This document shows positions 1 through 7,924 of a DNA stretch of 16,044 nucleotides, piece after piece. The position numbers and the translations under genes are program-made. The stretch is taken from NCBI GenBank assembly GCA_964571815.1, contig CAZNDN010000097.1, positions 1 to 16,044 of the forward strand, in the 5' to 3' direction. This stretch comes from CAZNDN01 sp964571815 (GTDB taxonomy: Bacteria; Fibrobacterota; Chitinivibrionia; Chitinivibrionales; WJKA01). The notes beneath the pieces were generated by a model. That model was not told the origin of the DNA. It made no database searches and worked only from the letters and a program-made list of their open reading frames with translations. Each line of letters starts with the position of its first letter. The first letter of the stretch is position 1.

Positions 1-36
1 CGTTGATATAGCTCATGCATGTGATGTTTGCTTTCA

Positions 37-1875
37 ATGAATCGTTATCTTCATAGTGTTGTCCGTGCTCTGTGCGTGCGGCTTGTTCACGAAGCGGTGC
101 GCCGGCGCCTGCCGGTCCTGCCGTCCATACGGGCCGTCGCGGGTGTTTCGGGTGTCTCCAATCGGACCGTTGCCGGCGTTCTCAAGGGACTTGAGCGTGA
201 GGGGTATGTGGCCGTTGTCCAGGGAAAGGGTGTGGCGCCGACCGGGAAGGCGTTCGGTGCCGGCGAACTGAGGAACGCGCGTGCGCGGTCGCGGCATCTC
301 TCGATTGATCCTTTGTTCGAGGACATGCACGGCCGCCCTTCCAACGGGGAATCACCTGCTCTGGGGCATGCGGTGGAGACGATTCGTTCTCTGCTGCGGG
401 AGGCGGACACTTCGGGCAGGCTGCCGGCAACGCGGAGTATCGCGGCGACTGCCGGTGTTTCGACGGGGACCGTCAAGCGGGCCCTGGCGCTTCTCTCCAA
501 CAGGGGAGAGGTAGTAACGATCAGGGGAAAGGGCGTCTTCACCGCCGCGGGCGGCACCAACGCGCGGATGGGGAAGCGCTCCGCGGGCGGATCCTCGCCT
601 CCGAAGCGAAAGAAGAAGTGGGAGCTGCTCAGGGAGCGGATCCTGCGGGATATCGGAAGCGGAGCATATCCTCCCGGTACGGAGCTGCCGTCGCTGCAGA
701 GTCTCGCCCACACGTGCGGTACAAGTTACCAGCCGATGAAGCGTGCGCTCACGTCGCTTGCCGAGGATGGGCATGTGCATCCGTTCAAACGCGGCTACCG
801 GGTGCCCGGCAGCGCCGGCGCGCGGTCCGCTACGGTCGTACTCTTTGTTGATGCACACGCGCGGCTCGACACGGCTCATGTGTATCCGCAACTGATCGAT
901 ACGGTCGGGCAGTTCGAGCGTGCGTGCCGTGAACGCGACATGGCACTGCACGTCGTCTTTCTCAGGGACACGAACTGGAGACGGATACCCCTCGCCGGAC
1001 TCGGCGTGGAGAAGATTGCGGAATCCACGTCGATCTTCGGGTTCTGTTTCCGTGCCGGTCGCGGCACCGACGATCCTTCACTGGTACGATGGCTTGCCCG
1101 GTTCAGGAAGCCGATAGCGGTTATCGACGATGTGGGGGAGGGCGCATATGATGAGATGTGCGCACAGAGCCGCAAGGCGGCCGTTTTCAAGCTGGGAACC
1201 GGCAATCGGGGCGCGCGCCGGGTGGCGGAGTACCTGCTGAGGCTGGGACACACCAATGCGGCGTACTTCTCGCAGTATCACACGACCGCGTGGTCCAGGG
1301 CGCGCTGCGAGACTATCGGAAAAACGTTTGCCCGCAACCGGACCGGCTCCTCGCTGGTCTCGTTCACGCTCGGCGAAGAACACTTCAAGGCCCTTGCGCG
1401 CCTTCACCTGCATGTCTCGCCGGCGAAGTATGAACGATTGCTTCAGCCGCGGTATCTCCGGCGTGAACGGAACCTGATTGCGCGGAACCTGATGCACCAT
1501 CCGAAGGTGCGCAGGCGGTTCTCCGGGTTGTTTTCGCTGTTTGACCGCGCGCTTGCCCAACAGGACATCACCGCCTGGATCGCTTCCAACGATGAGGCCG
1601 CTTCACTGGCCTTCGAGTATCTTACCGACAAGAGGGTCGCGGTTCCCGGCCGGATCTCGCTGATCGCCTTCGACAACACCCCGGACCTGTACTACCGGGG
1701 CATCACCAGCTATGACTTCGATCTGGGCACGGTGGTGCGCACAATCATGGGGTTCTTCTTCGATGAAGGGTTTCCTGCCGGCACGCCGCCGGCCGACCGC
1801 GTGATCGAGACGGAAGGTCGCATTCTGGAGCGGCGGACAACGGGTAGGGCCGCGACTGGGCCCGGCAGGGGGTGA
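37..1875 (+). CDS. Transcriptional regulator with three GntR-type winged helices and a LacI/PBP1-like sensor domain
   Basis: Predicted cytoplasmic DNA-binding repressor or activator, 612 aa from the ATG at 37; a TTG at 28 would add three residues, and neither start has a good Shine-Dalgarno. Three similar winged-helix segments are visible at about residues 4-72, 110-170 and 193-257. The first two carry the GntR-like pattern LPS/T-R-x-[IV]-A followed by SxxTVxxxLxxLxxxG and a wing (VQGKGV, IRGKGV); the third has a matching helix (QPMKRALTSLAEDG) and wing (FKRGYRV). Basic, low-complexity linkers join them. From about 265 to the end is a periplasmic-binding-protein type 1 fold like that of LacI or AraR, with TAWSRARCE at 417-425, a WIASNDEAA segment, and SLIAFDNTPDLYY then ITSYDFD near the C-terminus. 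AraR of Bacillus is the known precedent for one GntR helix plus a LacI-type sensor; three helices in one chain is unusual. The ligand is unknown, probably a sugar. The gene is convergent with the hicBA relic. Confidence 0.85.
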   Translation: MNRYLHSVVRALCVRLVHEAVRRRLPVLPSIRAVAGVSGVSNRTVAGVLKGLEREGYVAVVQGKGVAPTGKAFGAGELRNARARSRHLSIDPLFEDMHGRPSNGESPALGHAVETIRSLLREADTSGRLPATRSIAATAGVSTGTVKRALALLSNRGEVVTIRGKGVFTAAGGTNARMGKRSAGGSSPPKRKKKWELLRERILRDIGSGAYPPGTELPSLQSLAHTCGTSYQPMKRALTSLAEDGHVHPFKRGYRVPGSAGARSATVVLFVDAHARLDTAHVYPQLIDTVGQFERACRERDMALHVVFLRDTNWRRIPLAGLGVEKIAESTSIFGFCFRAGRGTDDPSLVRWLARFRKPIAVIDDVGEGAYDEMCAQSRKAAVFKLGTGNRGARRVAEYLLRLGHTNAAYFSQYHTTAWSRARCETIGKTFARNRTGSSLVSFTLGEEHFKALARLHLHVSPAKYERLLQPRYLRRERNLIARNLMHHPKVRRRFSGLFSLFDRALAQQDITAWIASNDEAASLAFEYLTDKRVAVPGRISLIAFDNTPDLYYRGITSYDFDLGTVVRTIMGFFFDEGFPAGTPPADRVIETEGRILERRTTGRAATGPGRG

Positions 1876-1925
1876 GTCGGGTTGATATCCCGGGGAGTGC
1901 TTGACGAACTTCACTTCGGGCGAGT

Positions 1926-1943
1926 CGGCCGCTCAATCGGCCG
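1926..1943. repeat. Short inverted repeat between convergent genes
   Basis: Two CGGCCG arms (1926-1931 and 1938-1943) flank a six-base loop, CTCAAT. It lies just after the stop of the first regulator and past the end of the hicA remnant, where a bidirectional terminator would be expected. There is no T-tract on either side, so terminator function is only a guess. Confidence 0.25.
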
Positions 1944-1957
1944 GGATGCCGGCAGGA

Positions 1958-2066
1958 CTATCCTCTGCACGCACTATCAGATCCTCGTTGCCGGGCCATA
2001 TCCCATCCCATCCTTGTGAGTGCTTTTCACAACCTTCCTGCCGGAAAGCCCCTGTACTTTACCCAT
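1958..2066 (-). pseudogene. hicA: Remnant of a HicA-type toxin gene, frameshifted
   Basis: HicA is a small double-stranded-RNA-binding-fold mRNA interferase that HicB neutralises. Reading the minus strand from the ATG at 2066 gives MGKVQGLSGRKVVK, a typical HicA N-terminus, before the frame drifts and stops at 1979-1977. Skipping one A in the AAAA run at 2024-2027 restores ALTRMGWDMARQRGSD, matching the usual A-L-x-R-x-G-[WF]-x-x-x-R-Q-[RK]-G-S-H of HicA. That frame then stops at 1960-1958. A further shift gives a short HicA-like LIVRAEDSPAG stretch, but the usual C-terminal half cannot be followed. The catalytic histidine of the GSH motif reads as Asp. The ATG overlaps the hicB stop by 8 nt, the normal translational-coupling layout of hicBA pairs. 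Recognition is by motif memory, not a search. A sequencing error could explain one shift but not all the damage. Confidence 0.7.
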
Positions 2067-2259
2067 GTACGGCCTCGAACGTTGTCATAAACGAACGCTC
2101 ATGGGCGGGAAGAGGGAATTCTTCAAGGTACAGCTCCGTTGCTTCCTTCAGACTACTCACGGCTTCTTCCGCCGTTTTGCCCCGGCTTGCGATGCCGACT
2201 TCGGAACACTGTGCAACATACAAATTGTCCTCACGGTGAATAGCGGCAGTAAGCGTCAT
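2059..2259 (-). CDS. hicB: HicB-like antitoxin of a type II toxin-antitoxin pair
   Basis: Short 66-aa protein with the partial RNase-H-like fold of the HicB/UPF0150 family: MTLTAAIHREDNLYVAQC, then the SRGKTAEEAVSSLKEATELYL segment that is the family hallmark, ending MTTFEAVHG. In complete systems HicB binds and inhibits HicA, and longer HicB proteins also repress their own promoter; this short form has no separate DNA-binding domain. The start is uncertain. A strong AGGAGG at 2280-2275 lies 5 nt before an ATG at 2269, but that ATG is out of frame because of a run of seven A (2265-2259); with six A the protein would start MEKMTLT. The in-frame ATG at 2259 is 15 nt from the AGGAGG. Its partner hicA directly downstream is broken, so this is probably an orphan antitoxin or a dying module. 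Confidence 0.72.
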   Translation of the reverse strand: MTLTAAIHREDNLYVAQCSEVGIASRGKTAEEAVSSLKEATELYLEEFPLPAHERSFMTTFEAVHG

Positions 2260-2366
2260 TTTTTTCCATGACGTCCTCCTCATCACGGCGGTGACCAGCG
2301 ACTCACCTCCGACGCACGCCGACAGGACGACTCCCATGAAGTATCTTTCCGTGTTTTATCGGGGCT

Positions 2367-2399
2367 GAACAAACCGCTCGCGGCGACGGTTTTTTGTTC
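2367..2399. terminator. Terminator-like hairpin in the hicB / ABC exporter intergenic region
   Basis: On the plus strand AAACCG (2371-2376) pairs with CGGTTT (2387-2392). Inside it TCG (2378-2380) pairs with CGA (2384-2386) around a CGG loop, with C2377 bulged. The outer arms GAAC and GTTC extend the symmetry, and a T6 tract (2390-2395) follows the CGG. That is the shape of an intrinsic terminator on the plus strand, with a weaker mirror version on the minus strand. No plus-strand gene ends just before it; it lies about 140 nt upstream of the exporter start, so it could end read-through from the first regulator or act as an attenuator. Function is inferred from shape only. Confidence 0.4.
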
Positions 2400-2540
2400 A
2401 CAAGACGGGCACCGTTTCCGACTTCGTCTGCCGGCGGTGCGTCCCGGTGGAGGAGAACGCGGTGTAGGGTGTTTCGGGAGCGAACCCGCCCTTCGCCGCT
2501 GAATTGCAGCATCCGATGATCGGGGTAAAGGCAGTTTACC

Positions 2541-4283
2541 ATGGATTTCAAGTTCCAGCACAATCGGCCCCTGGCCACGCTGTGGCGGTTGTACCGTGAC
2601 GCGCGGGGGAAGGTAGCGGCCGCGGTCTTTTTCGTGGCGGTCAAGCATATCCCGTTCGTTATCACGCCGGTGATAACCGCTAATATCATCAACTGCATAA
2701 CCGAGCCCCGCGAACACCCGCTGCGGGACATGGCAATCAACGCGGTGGTTCTCCTGGTTTTGGCGCTTCAGAACATACCCACCTTCTGGATCGCCAGCAA
2801 GTTTATCAGCAGGGTCGTGCGCGACATGGAGGCCGGGGTGCGGCGGGCGCTGGTACGCCGGATACAGTACCTTTCGCTGGGTTTCCACGACCGCTTTCGC
2901 TCCGGACGCCTTCAGTCCAAGATACTCGTGGATGTCGAAGCGCTGGTGCGGCTCTCGCGGCAACTGCTCAACAGCGTGCTGATGTCGCTTCTCAACGTGC
3001 TGTTCGCTATCGTGGTCACCTTGGTACGAGAGCCGATGGTCGCCCTCTTCTACCTCTTCACCATTCCTCTGGCCGTGACCCTGATCCGGCTGTTCCGGGG
3101 ACGCATGAGGATTCGTAACAAGCGCTTCCGCAAGGAGATCGAGTCCATGTCGGCGCGCGTGTCGGAGATGGTCGAGATGATCCCCATCACCCGAGCGCAC
3201 GGGGTCGAGGACTTCGAGATAGCCACGGCCGATTCCCAGTTGGCGCACGTACGCACCGCCGGCCACCGCCTGGATATGCTCAACGCCCTCTTCGCCTCGT
3301 CGACCTGGGTCACCATGCAGGTCTTTCAATTGCTCTGTCTGGTCGTCACCGGCTACATGGCGTTCCGCGACCTGATTCCCGTCGGCGACGTGGTCATGTA
3401 CCAGGGGTTCTTCGCCATGATCGTCAATTCGACCAATCACCTGCTGAGCATTTACCCCGAACTGGCGCGTGGAACGGAAGCGCTCAGCTCGGTGAACGAA
3501 CTGCTCGGGTGCGAAGATGTCGAACGGAACTCGGGAAAACGGAAGGTGACTTCCTTACGAGGGGAATACACCTTCGAAAATGTCTCGTTCACGTACCCGT
3601 CCGCCGGCGTTGCGGCTGTTCGCAATATGTCGATGCATGTCGAGCCGGGGACGTGCGTGGCGTTTGTCGGGGAATCGGGGGCAGGGAAATCCACACTGCT
3701 GAATCTGATCATTGGTTTCAGACGGCCCGATGCCGGGCGTATCCTGCTGGACGGCGCCGACATGGACACTTTGGACCTGCGTACGTACCGTCAGCACCTC
3801 GCGGTCGTTACCCAGGATATCATCCTGTTCTCGGGAACGATTCGCGACAATATTACGTACGGCATGTGGGATGTCGACGACAAACGCCTGCACGAGGCAA
3901 TCGAGATGGCCAATGCCCGGGAGTTTATCGATCAGCTTCCCGAGGGCTGCAACACGGTCATCGGGGAGCGCGGCAAGACGCTCTCCGGTGGACAGCAGCA
4001 GCGCATTGCGATTGCGCGGGCTCTCATTCGCAACCCTCGCGTGATTGTGCTTGACGAGGCTACGTCGTCCCTGGACTCCCTGTCCGAAGCGCTCGTGCAG
4101 GAGGCGATCGAGCGTCTGGTCGAGAATCGCACGACATTCATCGTGGCCCATCGGCTTTCCACAATTCGCCATGCCGACCGGATCATCGTCATGAAAGCGG
4201 GGGAGTGTGTCGAGGAGGGGACCCACGAAGAGCTGATGAAGCGCGAGGGCGAGTATTACCGGCTCAAGGCAATGCAGATGTAG
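2541..4283 (+). CDS. ABC exporter half-transporter (fused permease and ATPase)
   Basis: 580-aa ATP-driven exporter of the MsbA/BmrA/LmrA type, expected to work as a homodimer in the inner membrane. Residues about 1-320 form the type I exporter membrane domain with about six hydrophobic helices, for example around 28-55, 65-95, 140-190 and 245-305. The nucleotide-binding domain follows: A-loop region YTFENVSFTYP, Walker A GESGAGKST (377-385), Q-loop Gln425, signature LSGGQ (481-485), Walker B VIVLDE (501-506), D-loop SSLD (509-512) and switch His537. All catalytic residues are present, so it should be active. The start is the ATG at 2541, with a modest AAAGG 9 nt upstream. The substrate cannot be told from sequence; lipid, drug or peptide export are all possible. 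It is a single gene, divergent from hicB and convergent with the efflux operon. Confidence 0.93.
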   Translation: MDFKFQHNRPLATLWRLYRDARGKVAAAVFFVAVKHIPFVITPVITANIINCITEPREHPLRDMAINAVVLLVLALQNIPTFWIASKFISRVVRDMEAGVRRALVRRIQYLSLGFHDRFRSGRLQSKILVDVEALVRLSRQLLNSVLMSLLNVLFAIVVTLVREPMVALFYLFTIPLAVTLIRLFRGRMRIRNKRFRKEIESMSARVSEMVEMIPITRAHGVEDFEIATADSQLAHVRTAGHRLDMLNALFASSTWVTMQVFQLLCLVVTGYMAFRDLIPVGDVVMYQGFFAMIVNSTNHLLSIYPELARGTEALSSVNELLGCEDVERNSGKRKVTSLRGEYTFENVSFTYPSAGVAAVRNMSMHVEPGTCVAFVGESGAGKSTLLNLIIGFRRPDAGRILLDGADMDTLDLRTYRQHLAVVTQDIILFSGTIRDNITYGMWDVDDKRLHEAIEMANAREFIDQLPEGCNTVIGERGKTLSGGQQQRIAIARALIRNPRVIVLDEATSSLDSLSEALVQEAIERLVENRTTFIVAHRLSTIRHADRIIVMKAGECVEEGTHEELMKREGEYYRLKAMQM

Positions 4284-4382
4284 CTTTTCCGTCTTCGGCT
4301 ATCGTTGCTCCGGAGCGCAGGTGATTCGATGCGGGACCTCTCTGTAGATGTCGGTCTTGTCTCACGCCGCTGTGCGGGATTC

Positions 4383-4667
4383 CTACCGGAGCGATCCTTT
4401 TCTCGCGGAATCGTCTTTCATCTCCCGAATCCTCTTGCGGATCGAATCGATCGCATGCTTCACCGAATCGTTCTGCATACGCGCTTTTTCGACTTCGGCT
4501 TTGAGCGAATCCGCTGTTTGAATGAGTTGCCGGGGATCTTCGGAAACCGTCTTCTCACGCGGTTCCTTGTCTCCCCTTTGTGCACAGGCGCAGGGAAGGA
4601 GCAGCAACAGCGACAGGATCACGACGGAGTGTTTGCAGGGATGACGGGTCACGTGAAGAATATACAT
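4383..4667 (-). CDS. Small predicted exported coiled-coil protein, possibly a lipoprotein
   Basis: 94 aa from the ATG at 4667; an in-frame GTG at 4697 would add ten residues, and neither has a clear Shine-Dalgarno. The N-terminus has Arg/Lys/His residues followed by a hydrophobic stretch (SVVILSLLLLLP, residues 14-25) and CACAQ. Cys28 could be lipidated although the lipobox is poor (Pro at -3), or signal peptidase I could cut after Ala29. The mature part is short, charged and probably helical or coiled-coil: DPRQLIQTADSLKAEVEKAR, then DSVKHAIDSIRKRI. I recognise no family. It starts 67 nt after the RND pump stop on the same strand and is probably the last gene of the efflux operon. It might be a periplasmic or envelope accessory; that is inference from position only. 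Confidence 0.6.
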   Translation of the reverse strand: MYILHVTRHPCKHSVVILSLLLLLPCACAQRGDKEPREKTVSEDPRQLIQTADSLKAEVEKARMQNDSVKHAIDSIRKRIREMKDDSARKGSLR

Positions 4668-4733
4668 GGAGGGAATGTCGAGAATTGCTGCCGACACCTA
4701 TGCTCTGCGATCACCCTCGTCTTTGTCCGCCGA

Positions 4734-7700
4734 TTACCCGTGAAGCCGCATGCGCTTTCCCAGCCTCCCCGCGATATCATCGAAAACCCCGTACATGCAG
4801 GGAACCGCAACGACTGATGTGAGCGTGGAAAAGACGAGACCCACGCACACCGTTGCCGCCATGGGGCCCCAGACCGGAGAATAGCCTCCGAGCCCGAGCG
4901 CGGTGGGCAGGAGACCGGCTATGGTGGTGACACTGGTAAGCACGATCGGCCTGAGCCGGAGTCGCGCGGCAGTCAGAATCGCCTCTCGGACCTGTGTTCC
5001 GTTTCGTCGCAGCTCGTTGATACGACTGATCAGCACGATCGAGTCGTTGACCGCTATGCCTGCCAGGGCGACTCCCGCGTACAACACGGTGGTTGAAAAC
5101 GGCGTCCCCGAGACCAGCAGGTAGAGGATGATCCCCGCAAAGGAGAACGGTACCGTGAACAGGATCAGGAACGGCTGCGCGTATGATTTGAACTGGGTCC
5201 CCAGTATCAGATAGATGAGGAATACGCCGACCAGAAAGAGCCGAAAGATTTCAATGAGAATGTTGTTGAATTCGGCGAATTCTCCTCCCGCCTCGAACCG
5301 CACCCCCGGAAAGGCGGGCTTGAGTTCGGACTCGAAGGTCTTCGCGAAAGTGCTGTTGACGGCACGGATATTCTTCTTGTCCCACGCTTCGGCGGTAACC
5401 GTGACCTCACGCTTGCCTTCTTCGCGTTTGATGGCGCCGATTGCACTTTTCGGCGTTATCCGGCACACCGCCGAGAACGGCACGGCGCCGCCGGAGGGCG
5501 TGGGAATTTTGAGCTGCGTCAGCTCTTCCACGGACTGGACGGCGTCACCGCGGTACTGCACGATAATGTCGATCTGTTCGTTGTCGTCGAAGATCCGGGT
5601 TGCCGTGATGCCGTCAAACGAAGCACGGAGGTACGATCCCACGGCGGCGACCGAAAGACCGAACCGGGCGGAGCGATCGCGGTCGACGGTGACGCGAAGC
5701 TCGGGGGTGCCGCGGTCGAGGTTGTCGCTGATGTTGTACAGCTCGGGGTAGGAGGCCAGGTCCCGCTTGAAGCGATCCGCGACAGCCTCCAGGTCTTCGT
5801 AGTTGTCGCCGAAGATCCTGAAGGAGATCGGAGGATCCACCGGCGGTCCCCCGCGAACGGTTCGATAGAATACCGATTCGGTGCCGGGAATGGCGGCGCA
5901 TGCCCGCCGTATATCGTTGAGAACGGCGTCGATCGGGCGCGTGCGCCCTGCCTTGCGTTCGACAAGGTCGACGACGATCTGAGCTGCGTTCGATTGCGTA
6001 AGCACCTCCCCGCCGGCGTCGGAGCGTCCGACGATCGATTGTACCGAGACGACCTCTCCCTTGCCGACCAGGGGAAGAATGCGCTCTTCGAATTGTGCGA
6101 CGATCCGGCGAGTCTTACTCCGTGGAGACCCGGCGGGCAGTTCGAGGTCAATGAAGAAATGAGTATAGTCTTCACCCTGGAACAGGTTCTGCGGCACCAG
6201 ACCCGCCGCCGACAGCAGCCCGACCATGACGACAAATCCTCCACCGATTACCAGGTAGCGCCATGCATGGAGGCCGGCGATAACCTTCCCGAACCACTGC
6301 TCCAGGGGCTCGAACCATGCCCCCGCCTTCGAGTCCCCGGCGCCGCTCCATTCCGCGAAATGGAGCGGCAAAAACGCGAACGCTTCCAGGGTGGAAACCA
6401 CCAGTGCGATGGATACCACGAAGGGGATGACACGCAGGAATCGTCCGAGGATCCCGGGAAGAATCATCAGGGGCAGAAACGCGGCCACGGTGGTCAGGGT
6501 TGCGCTGAGCACGGGCCACGCCATGGTGTCGGCGCCCCGAATCGCGGCATCTTCCCTGGACAGACCCTCCCGGCGCAGCCGGTAGCTGTTCTCGATAACC
6601 ACGATGGCATGGTCGACAAGCATGCCCAGCACGAGTACCAGCGCAAACAGGGAATTGCCGTTGAGCGTCTCACCCCGCCATTCCAGTACCACGAACGTGA
6701 GCGCAAAGGCCATGGGGATTCCCAGTGCCGTGATCAGGGCATTGCGCAGTCCGAGGAAGAGACCCAGTATGGTGATCAGCAGCAGGAGGCCGGTTAGCGC
6801 GTTGACCGCGAGCACGGAAATGTTGTCGCGTATTCTGACCGTCGAATCGTTGAAAAGGGTTACGTCGACCGAGGGCGGGAGGTCCCATGTGAACCGGCGG
6901 ACGGCTTCACGCACCCCGTCAACCACCGCGATGGAATTTCCGCCGACAACCTTGGTTACCTGGAGCGTGACGGCGGACTTTCCGTTGAACCGCACCGAAG
7001 GGGCGTTCGGGTCAAGCGTATCGTGAGCCGCGGCGAAGTCCGAGAGACGGATAAGGCCGCCTGAGGGATCGCCCCGAACGACAATGCCCGCCAGGTCCTC
7101 GGCCCGTTGTACCTCTCCATCGGTGCGCAGGAGGTACTCGCGCGAGGGGGTCTCAAGGGTGCCCCCGGGGATCGTGACCCCTCGTCCCTGAACGGCCCGG
7201 GAGATCTCCGACAGCGACAGTCCCAGTGCCTGGGCCTTATCGGGGTCCACTTCGATGCGGAACTGACGGTCCCGTGCTCCTTCAAGGTTGACCGCTTCGA
7301 CTTCAGGGACGCGCTCCAGCCGCTCTTCGAGACGCTTCGCCAGTTGATTCAACTGTTTCCCGCCGGCCTCGCCGAACACAATCACTTCAACTACGGGGAG
7401 GAAATCCGACGACGAGAAGTCGTCGACGACCGGCTCCAGGGTTCCTTCGGGCAGGTCGACCTTGTTGAACCGCGTCTGCACTTCCTGGAACAGGCGCTCG
7501 AATCCTTCCCGCGAGATATCGTCCTCGAACTCGACCTGAACCAGCGAAAGCCCCTCACGGGTAATCGATCTGACTTTTTTCAGCTTCTTGAGGCCGTCCA
7601 TTTCGTTTTCGATCGGGACGGTGACCGATTGCTCCACATCCTCGGCCGAGACGCCCGGATACGCAACGGTAATCGTGGCCCAGAAAAACGGAACTTCGCT

Positions 7701-7811
7701 GAACTGCTCCCGGGGAAGGCGGCTGAGACTGAACGCCCCGAGCACGAGAATCGTGACCATGAGCACGTTGAGCAGAACCGGGTTGCGTACGGACCACCTG
7801 CCGATGCTCAT
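4734..7811 (-). CDS. RND-family efflux pump, inner-membrane transporter (AcrB/HAE1-like)
   Basis: 1025 aa, normal length for the AcrB/MexB family. These are trimeric proton-driven pumps that take substrates from the periplasm or outer leaflet and pass them to an outer-membrane channel. It opens with the usual first helix (VRNPVLLNVLMVTILVLGAFSL) and PREQFSEVPFFWATITVAYPGVSAEDVE. Two large periplasmic loops and two sets of membrane helices follow, including GLFLGLRNALITALGIP and, in the C-terminal half, GTQFKSYAQPFLILFTVPFS and PIVLTSVTTIAGLLPTALGL. In helix 4 the motif is GMLVDHAIVVIEN: Asp400 matches the first proton-relay Asp of AcrB, but the second is His401. The helix-10 equivalent reads VNDSIVLIS without the AcrB Lys. 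Start ATG 7811 has AAAGGA about 9 nt upstream. It lies 113 nt downstream of its membrane fusion partner. Drug, bile, metal or lipid-like substrates are all possible. Confidence 0.93.
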   Translation of the reverse strand: MSIGRWSVRNPVLLNVLMVTILVLGAFSLSRLPREQFSEVPFFWATITVAYPGVSAEDVEQSVTVPIENEMDGLKKLKKVRSITREGLSLVQVEFEDDISREGFERLFQEVQTRFNKVDLPEGTLEPVVDDFSSSDFLPVVEVIVFGEAGGKQLNQLAKRLEERLERVPEVEAVNLEGARDRQFRIEVDPDKAQALGLSLSEISRAVQGRGVTIPGGTLETPSREYLLRTDGEVQRAEDLAGIVVRGDPSGGLIRLSDFAAAHDTLDPNAPSVRFNGKSAVTLQVTKVVGGNSIAVVDGVREAVRRFTWDLPPSVDVTLFNDSTVRIRDNISVLAVNALTGLLLLITILGLFLGLRNALITALGIPMAFALTFVVLEWRGETLNGNSLFALVLVLGMLVDHAIVVIENSYRLRREGLSREDAAIRGADTMAWPVLSATLTTVAAFLPLMILPGILGRFLRVIPFVVSIALVVSTLEAFAFLPLHFAEWSGAGDSKAGAWFEPLEQWFGKVIAGLHAWRYLVIGGGFVVMVGLLSAAGLVPQNLFQGEDYTHFFIDLELPAGSPRSKTRRIVAQFEERILPLVGKGEVVSVQSIVGRSDAGGEVLTQSNAAQIVVDLVERKAGRTRPIDAVLNDIRRACAAIPGTESVFYRTVRGGPPVDPPISFRIFGDNYEDLEAVADRFKRDLASYPELYNISDNLDRGTPELRVTVDRDRSARFGLSVAAVGSYLRASFDGITATRIFDDNEQIDIIVQYRGDAVQSVEELTQLKIPTPSGGAVPFSAVCRITPKSAIGAIKREEGKREVTVTAEAWDKKNIRAVNSTFAKTFESELKPAFPGVRFEAGGEFAEFNNILIEIFRLFLVGVFLIYLILGTQFKSYAQPFLILFTVPFSFAGIILYLLVSGTPFSTTVLYAGVALAGIAVNDSIVLISRINELRRNGTQVREAILTAARLRLRPIVLTSVTTIAGLLPTALGLGGYSPVWGPMAATVCVGLVFSTLTSVVAVPCMYGVFDDIAGRLGKRMRLHG

Positions 7812-7924
7812 GGGCGATTGTCCTTTGCTTCGACCATTGTCGCGGATAGGGGAGTTCGCTGCCCGGGAAGGACCATTCTATCTGGTGAGAGGGTGTTCAT
7901 ACCGACTCCGACATCGATTCGATG

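Noticed and set aside
1901..2239. A 112-codon plus-strand open frame in the hicBA region
   Set aside because: The minus strand carries clear HicB and HicA-like sequence; the plus-strand product has no family features.
2283..3440. A 385-codon open frame on the minus strand opposite the ABC exporter
   Set aside because: It is antisense to a clear exporter with all ATPase motifs; the product is rich in Asp, His, Gly and Arg with no domain, as expected of a shadow frame in GC-rich DNA.
4307..4316. GCTCCGGAGC palindrome after the ABC exporter stop, considered as a terminator
   Set aside because: The 10-bp palindrome has no loop or T-tract and such short GC palindromes are common by chance here.
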